The translations under genes and the position numbers were made by a program. From assembly GCF_016917755.1 (NCBI RefSeq), contig NZ_CP070326.1, positions 7,998,001 through 8,062,000 of the forward strand: a stretch of DNA of 64,000 nucleotides, in the 5' to 3' direction. Origin of the DNA: Streptomyces noursei (GTDB lineage Bacteria; Actinomycetota; Actinomycetes; Streptomycetales; Streptomycetaceae). The notes beneath the pieces are model-generated. The model made no database searches, was not told the origin of the DNA, and was given only the letters and a program-made list of their open reading frames with translations. The stretch's first letter is position 1; each line of letters begins with the position of its first letter. Positions 1 to 9,193 of this stretch are shown here, in pieces.

Positions 1-966
1 CAGGGCGCGCTCGGCGCGCAGGCGGGCCTCATCGGTCAGGCCGATCCCGGCGTCCTCCATCTCGATGGCCACACCGGTCTGGATCTCGGTCGCGGTCAGA
101 TGGACCCGGGTCTGGGGCGGTGAATAGCGGGTGGCGTTGTCCAGCAGTTCGGACAGGGCGTGGATCAGCGGTTCGACACCGCGTCCGAGAATGCCGACCT
201 CGGCCACGGAGTGCAGGTCGACGCGCTGGTAGTCGATGATCCGGGACATCGCGCCGCGGAGCACGTTGAACAGCGGGATGGTCTGCTGCCACTGGCGGCC
301 GGGCCGAGCTCCACCGAGCACGGCGATGCTGTCCGCGAGCCGGCCGACCAGGGCGGTGCGGTGGTCGAGGCGCAGCAAGTCACCGAAGACTTCGGGGTCA
401 TGGCCGTGCTTGTCCTCCATCTCCCGCAGTTCCTGGGACTGTTGGTGGACGATGGCCTGGACGCGCCGAGCGATGTTGACGAAGGCCCGCTGGGCGGAGT
501 CGCGCAGGTCTTCCTCGGCCTCGACGGCCTCCAGGACGTAGCGCAGCACTGCCCGGTAGGCGGCCTCGAACTCGGGGCTGACGCGGGAGACATGGACGAC
601 GTTGCGGAGCACATCCTCGGCACGGGAGCCCTGTTGGAGCTGGGCCATGGCCGTGGGCAGGGTCTCCTTTGCCATCCGCACGGTTTCGGCTTCCTGCTGG
701 GCAAGGTGGCCGAGCAGGACGGACTCTCGCTTGGCGTACTGCTTGCGCAGTTCGTCGAGCACACGTCCTCGGCGTGCCGCCTCCCCGCCTGCGACAGCCA
801 CCACCACCGTCGCGAGGACGCCGATCGTGACGACCGGGGCGCGAGCCATTGACGGCGTCAGCGCCACGGCCACGGCCGTGCACACGGCCAGCAGTACGGA
901 CGGCAACAGCCATATCGGGGCGGAAGCGGGCCCCGAACTTCCGGGGGGCGAACCAGCACGAACCAT
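1..966 (-). CDS. Conservon-type sensor histidine kinase, 3' end outside window
   Basis: The first 322 codons are present and the gene runs off the left edge. Start ATG at 966 is preferred over the ATG at 972 because a GAGG lies six bases upstream of it. The N-terminus has two hydrophobic stretches (about residues 19-37 and 45-64), so it is probably membrane anchored. A long helical region without an obvious HAMP domain follows, and near the window edge the ATPase N-box LSELLDNATRYSPP and a G1-like DAGIGL are visible. This is the architecture of the CvnA-type histidine kinases of actinomycete conservons, which sit in membrane complexes with small roadblock-type, DUF742 and GTPase partners. Those partners would lie to the left and cannot be seen. 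Family assignment is good; signal and partners are inference. Confidence 0.8.
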   Translation of the reverse strand, partial: MVRAGSPPGSSGPASAPIWLLPSVLLAVCTAVAVALTPSMARAPVVTIGVLATVVVAVAGGEAARRGRVLDELRKQYAKRESVLLGHLAQQEAETVRMAKETLPTAMAQLQQGSRAEDVLRNVVHVSRVSPEFEAAYRAVLRYVLEAVEAEEDLRDSAQRAFVNIARRVQAIVHQQSQELREMEDKHGHDPEVFGDLLRLDHRTALVGRLADSIAVLGGARPGRQWQQTIPLFNVLRGAMSRIIDYQRVDLHSVAEVGILGRGVEPLIHALSELLDNATRYSPPQTRVHLTATEIQTGVAIEMEDAGIGLTDEARLRAERAL

Positions 967-1965
967 CGGCATCCTCAGAGCACTAAAGGGTATGGACAGG
1001 GCGATGTACATGGCGTTCATGGGCGCCATGAGAAGGCCGCCTGCACAAGATCGACGACCGTCGGAGCACGCTCACCAATTGCTTGGTGGTAGCGCGTTCC
1101 AAGGCGGCGTTCCGCACGTCTGAGGCCGGGTCCCAGGACGCCCGAGCCTTTGTGCGATTCGGCGGCACCACAACAGCAAGCGACGACGTGCGGTAATCGC
1201 CACAACTCGCTGCGCGACAGCGAGCATAGCGGGGTCGAGGTGTTTCTGCGGCCCGAGTGCGTATAACACACAACTGCACTCGTGTACGAAATTTAGAATG
1301 TGCGTTCGACTCGGGGATTCGACGGAATCAGAGATTGCACAAGCCGCTGTCGCGCCGGCGAAGGGAAGGGAGTTGACCTGCGACGACGCGAGGACGTGCG
1401 CGTCAAGGCCAACTCCGACATCGAAGTCGGGAGCGCGTTCCGGAGGTCGAGCGTAGCCGGCGAGATCGCCAACTGCCGCCGACTGGCAGGCACCAAGAGG
1501 CCGTCGGGGATGCGAAGCGGCGGGCCGTGGTGGTATGCGTGGCGCGCCAGGTTGACGAATGGCGAGGCCGGGCGCATCCCGGCACTCCTCCCCCTCCCCC
1601 GCCCCTGGGGTCAAGCGCCCGACTCATCCACTCCCACGGGAAAGAACTCGGCCAATTTCCGAGATCGACAATTCCCGGCAGGAAAAGTGTCTGGAAACTG
1701 CACCGCCGCTGCACAGGAGGATCATCGGCACGCGAGCGTCAGGGATTTCACACGGTGGCCGCGCCCGGCAATCCCCGGAGGAAGACGGCATTTTCCCGCA
1801 TCCACATAGGCCGAACACCCTGTTGTGGATCGCGCAACTATTGCGCTTCGCGCGGAAGAGGTCGCGACGACGCCGGGAGGGACGGTCGAAAAGTACAGGG
1901 TTTTCGCCAGTCTTCGCGTGCATCGGATTGACAGCGCCGCCGACGGATCGCGGCGGGTACGGGCG
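967..1965. other. Intergenic region about 1 kb, no convincing gene
   Basis: The stretch between the kinase start and the end of the ferritin-like gene contains several open frames on both strands, but none has an actinomycete-like codon pattern over its length, a ribosome site or a recognisable motif. It must hold the promoter of the leftward kinase gene near 970-1300. Composition is slightly less GC-rich than the flanking genes around 1250-1330 and 1640-1900. Confidence 0.5.
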
Positions 1966-3123
1966 TCAGGTGGCTCGGCGGGTGGGGAGGGGGCGGAAGG
2001 CGGGGCCGTAGGTCCCTCCGCCGCCGGGGATCTCGGTCTCCATCAGTTCCACGGCGGGAGCCTCCAGGCCCCGCATGGCGTGGATGGCCGCTCCCAAGGC
2101 GCGGTCGTCACCGGTGTCCCAGGCACGGTCGAGGAAGTCGAGCGTGGTGGAGTAGATGTCGTCGAAGCGTTGCAGAAGTCCCCGCACGTGCGCCGGTGGG
2201 TTCGGCCAGCCACCGGCCGGTACCCGGGCCATGGGGCGCGCCTCCGGGAAGGGCACGGGCTCGCCGGTGTACTCCCATCTGTCCCCCGTCCTGCGCAGCC
2301 GTCGGCCGTGGTAGATCTCGCTGAAGGCGTAGTAGTGGGCCGGATGGTCGTCCTCGAACGTATCGGATGGGGAACTGGCGGTGCCCTCGCCCTGCTCCTT
2401 GATGATCTCCATCACGCGCTCGACGTCGTCGAGGTTCTCGACCGGCCTCAAGACATCCGAGCCGATGTACTGGAACAGTTGCCCCCGCGTGGACAGTTCG
2501 GGTGCCGCGGTCCGGAACGCCCGCTGTAGTTCGCCGTAGAAGAGACCGATGCTGAGGTAGTTGTCCAGGCCCTGGGCGAGCGGGGTTTCGGGGGCCTCGA
2601 TCGCCATCATCACGTCGTGCACGAACGACTTGGTCAGCCCTGACAGGTAGACGGTCACACCGGTGCGCACCCCGCCGGGCAGCGGGCCGGGGTAGACGGG
2701 TGCCGCGTCGCTGATTCTCGGCCGGCCGCCCACCGCGACGAGCAGGTTGGACACCACTCCCAGGTGGTACATCTCGTCGCCGACGATGCGTCGGATCAGC
2801 CGGGCGGCCTCGCTGTCGCGGTCCTTGACGGACCACCAGCCGCACAAGTAGGCGGGAATGGTGGCGAGTTCGAGTGCCACGGCGACCTGGAGGGCCGACC
2901 TGATCCAGGGCACCCCGCGGTCCGGCTCCGGGACGGCGAGCAGGCGTCCCACGGAGCCGCGGCCGGGCGTGGGTGTCCTTCCGTCCGCCGGCGGTTCGGT
3001 TGCCTGTGCGGTCCCCGCGACGGAGACGGGCGTGGCGGCCGCAGCGGCGGCGGTTGCCAGGAAGGTCCGGCGTCTGAAGCGGCTGCCGGTCGGTGCGTCC
3101 GGGCCTTCCAGTGCGTCAGTCAT
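1966..3123 (-). CDS. Tat-exported ferritin-like protein (VioB/RebD-type ferritin-like domain)
   Basis: 385 residues from the ATG at 3123; the open frame extends upstream but the Tat signal fixes the start. The signal region SRFRRRTFLATAAAAAA carries the twin-arginine motif and a hydrophobic h-region followed by AQA, so the protein is probably exported folded, perhaps with its metal loaded. The mature part has the helical pattern of the ferritin-like family found in iminophenylpyruvate dimer synthases (VioB, StaD, RebD): an ALELATIPAYL helix, a DEMYHLGVVSNLLVAVGG helix with the E..H metal-ligand pair, and later helices. It is divergent from a secreted L-amino-acid oxidase. VioA/VioB-type systems also pair an amino-acid oxidase with such a domain, so this protein may act on the imino acid or peroxide made by its neighbour. 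That role is inference. Confidence 0.7.
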   Translation of the reverse strand: MTDALEGPDAPTGSRFRRRTFLATAAAAAATPVSVAGTAQATEPPADGRTPTPGRGSVGRLLAVPEPDRGVPWIRSALQVAVALELATIPAYLCGWWSVKDRDSEAARLIRRIVGDEMYHLGVVSNLLVAVGGRPRISDAAPVYPGPLPGGVRTGVTVYLSGLTKSFVHDVMMAIEAPETPLAQGLDNYLSIGLFYGELQRAFRTAAPELSTRGQLFQYIGSDVLRPVENLDDVERVMEIIKEQGEGTASSPSDTFEDDHPAHYYAFSEIYHGRRLRRTGDRWEYTGEPVPFPEARPMARVPAGGWPNPPAHVRGLLQRFDDIYSTTLDFLDRAWDTGDDRALGAAIHAMRGLEAPAVELMETEIPGGGGTYGPAFRPLPTRRAT

Positions 3124-3471
3124 CCTGCCTCCGCTCACCACTGTGGCCCGGCCTCGGCCGCCTCGGCCGCAGTTCCCGCCGGCCCTCGAACAGTTCGCGA
3201 AGTTAGCAGCAGGCACCACGGTTCCCGCGGTACGCGGCTTCGGGCAGCGCGTCCACCACCCTGTCGGTCCAGTCGGGGAGGGGCGCCGAGATGGTCCCCT
3301 TCCGGTCCGCGGGGTGAACGGCCATTGTTCGTAGGGGCGTTGACCGTGCGATCGCACGAGGTAGCCGTGTGGGTGGTTTGGCGTCCCCGTTCGTGTGAAC
3401 ACAGTGGCTCCGCGTCGCCTCTGAGCCAAGTGTGATGAGCGATCAATTCACACGATGGGAGCACTCCGAGC
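3124..3471. promoter_or_regulatory. Divergent promoter region between ferritin-like and oxidase genes
   Basis: 348 bases separate the two divergent start codons and should hold both promoters. A GGGAG about ten bases before the GTG at 3472 is the probable ribosome site of the oxidase. No operator is obvious to the eye. The open frames crossing this stretch are continuations of coding frames upstream of the true starts. Confidence 0.5.
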
Positions 3472-5502
3472 GTGACCACTCCGAGCACGAAGAACACCGG
3501 CGTATCGAGCGGGGAACACCTCGCGTCGGACGCTTCGCCCGCCAAGCCCCCCTCGCCTCGGCCGCCCGGCGCGCAACTCTCGCGACGCACCGTGGTCACG
3601 GCGACCGGCGCCTCCGCGCTCGCCGCCGGCCTCACCGCCGCCTCCGTCGCGCCGGCGACCGCGCTGAGCCCTGCCGTCGCGCCCTTGACGGCGCCCGCCG
3701 CGGCGCCGCCCGGCACCGATCCCACGGCGTACACCACGGTCGCCCGTGCCATCGCCGTCTACGACGAGCACGACAGACCGCTCGTACCGACCTATCTGAA
3801 GGCCGTCGAGAACGGCCTGCCCGCCCGCCGGGGCAGGGCGACGAAGCGGGTGTTGGTCGTCGGGGCCGGGCCGGCCGGGCTGCTCGCCGCCGACCTGCTC
3901 AACCGGGCGGGCCATGACGTCGTCGTGATCGAGGCCAACGGCAACCGCGTCGGCGGCCGTATCAAGACGTTCCGCAAGGGCGGCCACGAGGAGGGGGAGC
4001 AGCCGTTCGCCGACCCCGGGCAGTACGCCGAGGCCGGGGCCATGCGGCTGCCCGGGAGCCACCCGCTGCTGATGGCGCTGATCAAGAAGCTCGACCTTGA
4101 GCTCCAGGAGTTCTACCTGGTGGACGTGGCGGTCGACGACCCGAAGAAGCAGGCCAACCGTGCCTGGATCCACGTCAATGGCGTCCACATGCGGCGCGCC
4201 GACTACGAGAAGAACCCCGCGAAGATCAACGACACGTTCGGGGTCACCGGCCCCAACCGCACCAGGACCGCGGCCGCCATCCTCGCGCAGGCCCTCGAAC
4301 CCGCGCACCGGCTCATCCGGGGCAAGGAGGGGAAGGCCCTGGTCAAGGGGTGGGCCAAGGTCCTCAAGAAGTACGGCCACTGGTCCATGTACCGGTATCT
4401 GACGGAGGTCGCCGGGCTCGACACCAGGACCATCGACCTCATCGGCACCATCCAGAACCTGACCTCGCGGCTGCATCTGTCCTTCACGCACAGCTTCCTG
4501 TCCAGCGCGCTGATCGACCCCAAGACCACGTTCTGGGAGATCAAGGGCGGCACGGCGCTGCTCGCCGACGCGCTGTACAAGCCGGTGAAGGGGAAGGTGC
4601 GGCTCGACCGGCGTGCCGTACGCATCGAACGCCGCGCCGGCAAGGTCGCGGTGCACACCGTTTCCGAGGACTCCCAGACCGGCAAGGGCGGCGTCACGGA
4701 GGTGTTCGAGGGCGACGAGGCGATCATCACCGTCCCGTTCTCCGGGCTGCGCCACGTGACCTTCGAGCCTCCGCTCACCTACGGAAAGCGCCGAGCGATC
4801 ACGGAACTGCACTACGACGCCGCGACCAAGGTGCTGTTGGAGTTCTCCCAGCGCTGGTGGGAGTTCACCGAGGCGCAGTGGAAAGAGGCACTGAACTCCA
4901 TCGAGGACAAGCTGTACGACAGGTACCGGGCGGGCGCGGTCGGCGACGGCGCGTACCTCGGCGCGCACAAGTCCGTGCAGAAGCTGGGGGTGACGCTCCC
5001 CGACGAGCTCAAGAAGTCCTTCGCCGCCTTCCGGCCCGTGGCGGGCGGCGATCCGGACGCCGCGCATGTCCGCGGCGGCGGCAACGTCAGCGACAACGCC
5101 AACCGCTTCATGTACTTCGAGCACGCGCACCCCGTGGAGGGCTGCGACGGCGGGATCGTGCTCGCCTCCTACAGCTGGTCCGACGACGCCCTCAAGTGGG
5201 ATTCCTTCGCCGACGACGAGCGGTATCTGCGTGCGCTGGCCGGGGTGCAGGCCGTCTTCGGCCGCCGGTGCGAGGTGTTCTTCACCAACAAGTGCAAGAC
5301 CCAGTCGTGGATGCGCGACCACTACGCCTACGGTGAGGCTTCGGTGCTCCTGCCCGGCCAGCACACCGAGCTCTTCCCCGACGTCCCCACGTCCGAAGGG
5401 CCGTTGCACTTCGCGGGGGACCACACGTCCATCAAACCCGCCTGGATCGAGGGGGCGTTGGAGTCCGCGGTCCGGGCGGCGTTGACGGTCCACACGAGCT
5501 GA
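3472..5502 (+). CDS. Secreted FAD-dependent L-amino-acid oxidase, L-glutamate-oxidase-like
   Basis: 676 residues from a GTG start. A Tat signal (SRRTVVTATGASALAAG, about residues 40-60) directs export. The Rossmann FAD motif GAGPAGLLAADLL spans residues 131-143 and ends in the ribose-binding VVVIEA; GGR follows shortly after. Blocks such as DPGQYAEAGAMRLP, TSRLHLSFTHSFLS, KVLLEFSQRWWEFTEAQW and the C-terminal FAGDHTS...WIEGALESAVRAA closely resemble the Streptomyces L-glutamate oxidases, which are secreted and deaminate amino acids to 2-oxo acids with ammonia and hydrogen peroxide. Length fits that family (about 700 residues). The exact amino-acid substrate cannot be read with certainty. It is divergent from an exported ferritin-like protein, suggesting a joint extracytoplasmic function. 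Confidence 0.82.
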   Translation: MTTPSTKNTGVSSGEHLASDASPAKPPSPRPPGAQLSRRTVVTATGASALAAGLTAASVAPATALSPAVAPLTAPAAAPPGTDPTAYTTVARAIAVYDEHDRPLVPTYLKAVENGLPARRGRATKRVLVVGAGPAGLLAADLLNRAGHDVVVIEANGNRVGGRIKTFRKGGHEEGEQPFADPGQYAEAGAMRLPGSHPLLMALIKKLDLELQEFYLVDVAVDDPKKQANRAWIHVNGVHMRRADYEKNPAKINDTFGVTGPNRTRTAAAILAQALEPAHRLIRGKEGKALVKGWAKVLKKYGHWSMYRYLTEVAGLDTRTIDLIGTIQNLTSRLHLSFTHSFLSSALIDPKTTFWEIKGGTALLADALYKPVKGKVRLDRRAVRIERRAGKVAVHTVSEDSQTGKGGVTEVFEGDEAIITVPFSGLRHVTFEPPLTYGKRRAITELHYDAATKVLLEFSQRWWEFTEAQWKEALNSIEDKLYDRYRAGAVGDGAYLGAHKSVQKLGVTLPDELKKSFAAFRPVAGGDPDAAHVRGGGNVSDNANRFMYFEHAHPVEGCDGGIVLASYSWSDDALKWDSFADDERYLRALAGVQAVFGRRCEVFFTNKCKTQSWMRDHYAYGEASVLLPGQHTELFPDVPTSEGPLHFAGDHTSIKPAWIEGALESAVRAALTVHTS

Positions 5503-5511
5503 CGCGGGGCA

Positions 5512-5581
5512 CGGGACCGGATGCGGCGCGCTTGTCCAGCAGGGCGGCACAGGCACGGCCCTGCTGGACGAGTCGGTCCCG
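5512..5581. terminator. Bidirectional hairpin terminator
   Basis: Nested inverted repeats lie between two convergent genes. Outer arms CGGGACCG (5512-5519) and CGGTCCCG (5574-5581) enclose a perfect 12-bp inner stem (GTCCAGCAGGGC at 5534-5545 with its complement at 5558-5569). There is no U-tract, as is usual for actinomycete terminators. Confidence 0.7.
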
Positions 5582-5647
5582 CGACGCGAGGGACTTCGTG
5601 GTTCTCGTGCCGTCCCGTGGTCGATCGATGCCCGGGACGGCGGTCAC

Positions 5648-7180
5648 TCAGGGACGCTTCGCGGGCGTGCGCACCGCGCCCTCTCCGCCGGCGAGCCGCC
5701 ACTCATGGTTGAGCGGGCCGAGCGGAATGCTCCGCTCGAAGACGGGCGTGCCGAAGATGTCGAGGTGCGCCCGGAGCGCGCCGGACAGGTCCACTCCGCC
5801 GTACGCAGCCCACTTGCCGACGAGTGCGCCCGTGCCGTTCGAGGCGCCGGTGGCCGTGCCGTCGACCTCGGCGCGCAGGTACGGGGCAAGGGTGCCGGTG
5901 ATACCGACGCTGCCGTAGAGGCCGACGCTGGCCTCCGCACCGAGCGTGGCCTTGACGCGTCCGGCGGCCGTCGCGGTGGCGGTCACCGGGGTGCCGCTCA
6001 GGTCGGCGCGGGCTATGGGCGTCCAGCCCTTGGCCCGGCTGTACGAGCCGCCGACCCGGAAGTCGCCCTTCACGTCCTGCTTGACGTCGACGCTGACCTT
6101 TCCGTCCGCATCGACCTGGAGGTAGCAGGTGAGGTCGAGGTTGACCACGACCGGCACCACGCCGACCTGGATGACGGGGTCGGCGTGCAACTTGGCGAAC
6201 GGCACCCGCAGCGGCGCGCCGTCCGAAGTGGACGCCGCCGCCTGGCCCTTGAGCTCCCACTGCGAGGACCAGTCGCCCGCCAGGCTCACCGACGCGGTCC
6301 CCGGTGTGCCGGTGGTGTTGCCCTTGCCGTCGTAGGAGAACTCGACCTGGGGCGCGAGCTGGACGAAGCCCGAGGCGGAGGCGTCGACGGAACCGGCCCG
6401 CGTCTTGAGGGTGGGCAGCGCGGCGTTGACGTCCACCCGCAGGCTGCCCAGCGGCAGTTGCGCCCCCTCGGGCCCGAAGTGCAGGCTGCCGGTCTTCGCC
6501 CAGGAGACCGCCACCTTGGGGGCGAGCGGCTCGACCTTCACCGTGGCGGGGTCGACGGGCACCCGCCCTTGGGCCGTGGAACCGCCCAGCAGCGCGCCGA
6601 GCGTGGCCGGCGCGGTCTTCACCTCGGTGCCCCGCGGGGTCGTGCCGACGACTTCGGTGACCTTGGCCAAGGTGCCGTGCGGCGCGCCCGGAGCGGGTGC
6701 GCTGGCGAAGACGTCCCCGACGGCAACGGCGGCCGGGCGCTTGCCCGTTGAGCCCTTGCCCCCGTCGTGACCCTGGCCTCCGTTGCCGCCGCTGCCGCCC
6801 TTGTCGGTCCGGCCCTCCTTGTGCGCGTGGTCGTCCTTGCCGTTCTTGTCCTTCGACGGGGTGCCGGCGGTCGGCCCGGCGAGGACGGCCCGGCCGCTGC
6901 GCCCGTCGAACTCGACGATCCGCAGTGCCGACTTCGCGGCGGGGCGGTGTCCCGCGGACGGCGTCGCGACGGCGCTGGGGGTGCCCGCCCCGGTGGGCGC
7001 CGGGGCGACGGCGAGTGGCGCGTCCGCGCCCGTGCCCTTGACGTTGGACATCGATTCGTCAGCGCCGCTCTTCCCGGCGGCGGAGGTGCCGGACGAGGGC
7101 CCCGCCGCACACCCGGTGACGACGAGCAGGGATGCGGCGGTCAGCGCCGGCAGAACGGCATACCTCAAGGGATGACGCAC
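5648..7180 (-). CDS. Lipoprotein of unknown function
   Basis: 510 residues from the GTG at 7180. The N-terminus has a positively charged start, a hydrophobic core and a lipobox LVVTGC, so it should be lipid-anchored on the outer face of the membrane. Residues about 30-160 form a low-complexity Ala/Pro/Gly/Lys-rich stalk, including a Gly-Asn/Asp/Lys-rich tract with GGSGGNGGQGHDGG. The remainder is rich in short beta-prone segments (VKVEPLAPKVAVSW, VEFSYDGKG and similar) and suggests a repetitive beta-sandwich surface domain. I do not recognise the family. It ends convergently to the oxidase gene with a hairpin between. The stalk-plus-beta-domain layout is typical of cell-surface binding lipoproteins; that is the limit of what can be said. 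Confidence 0.75.
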   Translation of the reverse strand: MRHPLRYAVLPALTAASLLVVTGCAAGPSSGTSAAGKSGADESMSNVKGTGADAPLAVAPAPTGAGTPSAVATPSAGHRPAAKSALRIVEFDGRSGRAVLAGPTAGTPSKDKNGKDDHAHKEGRTDKGGSGGNGGQGHDGGKGSTGKRPAAVAVGDVFASAPAPGAPHGTLAKVTEVVGTTPRGTEVKTAPATLGALLGGSTAQGRVPVDPATVKVEPLAPKVAVSWAKTGSLHFGPEGAQLPLGSLRVDVNAALPTLKTRAGSVDASASGFVQLAPQVEFSYDGKGNTTGTPGTASVSLAGDWSSQWELKGQAAASTSDGAPLRVPFAKLHADPVIQVGVVPVVVNLDLTCYLQVDADGKVSVDVKQDVKGDFRVGGSYSRAKGWTPIARADLSGTPVTATATAAGRVKATLGAEASVGLYGSVGITGTLAPYLRAEVDGTATGASNGTGALVGKWAAYGGVDLSGALRAHLDIFGTPVFERSIPLGPLNHEWRLAGGEGAVRTPAKRP

Positions 7181-7410
7181 AGTTGGTTCCTCAGGGGGCG
7201 TGATGTGGGGGCGGCCGTAGGGCGGAAGCACATCTCCGGCCGGACGATTACCCGTGGGTAATGATCGGCATGATCGTGCCATGCGCTACCGGCACGCAGC
7301 ACCGAATAGCGGGCCACATGGTGATGATCTGGATCACATCGGGGAGGAAGTGCGGCAATTCCCCGCCAGCGACTGGCCGGTTCGCTTCGCCGCGGTGTCA
7401 CTCCACGGCG

Positions 7411-8235
7411 TCACTCCGCGATGCCCCGGGTGAGCAGGACGGCGGTGACGAACCTGCGGTAGAGCCGGATCGGGTCCTCGTCCGTCGTGCGGACGCTCAC
7501 GGCGTCGGCGCGTTCGATGCCGTTGATCCACGTCGCCATCTCGGCGAGATCGGGGTTGCGGAAGCGCACAGTGAGCGTGGCCGGTAGGGCGATGCGCGGC
7601 GGTGTGGCCCGCGGCAGGGCACGCACCGCTTCTTCCGCGGCCTGGTGGATCAGTTCGCGAGCGGTGGTGGGGTGCAGGCTGTCCGCGGCGAAGCGGCTCA
7701 CCGACGACTTGACCACGGCGCTGTGGATGCCCGGGCAGAACGGCTCGATCTCGGCGGCCGTCGTGTCATCCCCGGTGATCAACACGACCGGCACGCCGTG
7801 CCCCAGCGCCACCAGCGCGTTGATCCCGCTCTCCCCCGCCGTGACGCCGTTGAGCAGCACCTCACTGATGGCCAGGGGGTTGTAGGTGTGCGAGAGGGTC
7901 GCCGGCGCGCCCGCCATGGAGCCGTGGTACGAGACGAAGAAGACGCCGTCGAACGAGGCGTCCAGGCCCTGCATCATGTACAGGGGCTTGTGCCGTCCGG
8001 ACAGGTAACGCGCCCGGCCCGCAAGGGTGTCGGGGCGCAGGTTCGCCATCTTCGAGTGCGAGTCGTTGACCAGGAACTCGGTCGCGCCGCCCGCCATCGC
8101 CCCCTCGATGGCGGCGTTGACCTCCTCTTGCAGCAGGCCCCGGTAGTAGGCGTACTCGGGCTCCGCGGGCCGGCACTGCGACCAGTCCACGACCCCCGCG
8201 GTGCCTTCCATGTCGGACGAGACGAAGACCTTCAC
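7411..8235 (-). CDS. dppA: M55-family D-aminopeptidase (DppA-like)
   Basis: 274 residues from the GTG at 8235, chosen because GGGAG lies six bases upstream and because it gives the family's usual length. The N-terminal SSDMEGTAGV holds the conserved Asp and Glu zinc ligands; NDSHSKMANLRPDTL and SYHGSMAG carry the conserved His residues of the DppA fold. DppA is a zinc-dependent D-stereospecific aminopeptidase that forms a decamer and removes N-terminal D-residues such as D-Ala from short peptides, so a role in cell-wall peptide recycling is likely. It ends with GIAE just before the intergenic region of the lipoprotein gene and probably forms its own transcription unit. No transporter genes of the classic dpp operon are present. 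Confidence 0.85.
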   Translation of the reverse strand: MKVFVSSDMEGTAGVVDWSQCRPAEPEYAYYRGLLQEEVNAAIEGAMAGGATEFLVNDSHSKMANLRPDTLAGRARYLSGRHKPLYMMQGLDASFDGVFFVSYHGSMAGAPATLSHTYNPLAISEVLLNGVTAGESGINALVALGHGVPVVLITGDDTTAAEIEPFCPGIHSAVVKSSVSRFAADSLHPTTARELIHQAAEEAVRALPRATPPRIALPATLTVRFRNPDLAEMATWINGIERADAVSVRTTDEDPIRLYRRFVTAVLLTRGIAE

Positions 8236-8346
8236 CACCGGCTCCCGGTATGAGACGTTGTCCTCCCGACCTACCCCGCCGACGCCGTGCACACCATCGA
8301 GGGCGCGGAACCCGCCGAGAACACGCCGAGGGTGGCGCGGGGAGGA

Positions 8347-8552
8347 TCAGGCGGCAGCGAGGGAGACCTCGGTCGACTTGATGAGCGCGACGACGGGGAC
8401 ACCGGAGGTCAGGCCGAGGGCTTCGACGGCGTCCTTGGTGATGGCAGCGGTCAACTCACCGCCCTGGACGGTGAGTTGACCGAGCCCATGGTGCCCCCGG
8501 TCGTCACGGCGGCGACGGTGCCCGGGATCTGGTTGCGAATGGACATGCTCAT
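8347..8552 (-). pseudogene. mopI: Molbindin (single TOBE/Mop-domain protein) with a frameshift
   Basis: The start ATG at 8552 has a good ribosome site (GAGGGG eight bases upstream), and the first frame reads MSMSIRNQIPGTVAAVTTGG, the start of a Mop/TOBE molybdate-binding domain. The frame then shifts. The second half (LTVQGGELTAAITKDAV followed by ALIKSTEVSL to 8347) lies in the next frame. Restoring one base near 8475-8476, in a codon expected to encode Lys, joins both halves into one protein of about 68 residues, the normal molbindin length. Such proteins store or buffer molybdate in the cytoplasm. As given, the first frame ends soon after the shift, so the gene is non-functional unless the missing base is a sequence error. 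A truncated molybdoenzyme gene lies just upstream. Confidence 0.75.
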
Positions 8553-8838
8553 GGGTTGCACCCCTCAAAATCGGAATCGAAACGGCGGGCATCTGTGTGG
8601 CCGGCAGGTGCCGGACAGATGGTCGACAGTATCGGAGGGGAATTCCCGTCCAGCGGCGATCGTGTCACTTGTGCCAGCCGAATTCCTGCAACCTCATGGC
8701 TCTTTCGGTACGGTCTCGCACGAAGGGATTTCAGGCGAGGGAAGCGGCTCTGACCTGGACTTATCGATATGCAAGGGGGTCGGACGCCCAGATGCCGGCC
8801 GGTGCCCGGTGCATGGCAAAAGGGATCACGACAGCCCT

Positions 8839-9045
8839 TCACGAGCGGCAAATGCGAGAGGGGAGGGCGGCGATCTCGTCCAACGTCCAGGCGTATGTGG
8901 TGCCGCTCGCTGTGGCCCCGAAGACCTGGAGTCTCCAGGCGTCCTGACGAAACCTGGGGACCGGACCGTAGTGCGAGACGGGCCAACCCTTGACCCTTCG
9001 CTGCCCTGGGGGGAGCGGTTCGGTCCCCACGACGACGCACCTCAC
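8839..9045 (-). pseudogene. N-terminal fragment of a sulfite-oxidase-like molybdopterin oxidoreductase
   Basis: A 68-residue open frame holds LPPGQRRVKGWPVSHYGPVP then RFR...WRLQVFGATASG...WTLDEIAALPS. This matches the start of bacterial sulfite-oxidase-like oxidoreductases with a molybdopterin domain, which typically begin with a PPGQ..V.GWPVLHYGPVPRFR block. The homology stops abruptly after ALPS, and no further part of the enzyme (about 130 more residues including the Moco-binding Cys) is visible down to 8553. The remaining bases 8553-8838 look non-coding. This appears to be a deletion remnant. Its position beside a damaged molbindin gene suggests a former molybdenum-linked pair. Confidence 0.6.
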
Positions 9046-9193
9046 CCTCGTTCACTGCACCGCTTCGGCATGTGCCAGCCTGAAGCAGCGATCACCCTCG
9101 CAGATGTGAGCCATTGTGGCAGGTTTGCCTGACAGGTGGTCACCTTCTGCCTTCCGCATCACTGGGACGTCGTTCCGGGGACCGGTGCCGCCG

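Noticed and set aside
165..913. Several long open frames opposite or out of frame to the histidine kinase
   Set aside because: They have low coding quality and are shadows of the kinase frame, which is the only one with recognisable ATPase motifs.
1300..1931. Rightward frames in the first intergenic region
   Set aside because: No ribosome site, no family motif, arginine- and proline-rich translation typical of non-coding high-GC DNA.
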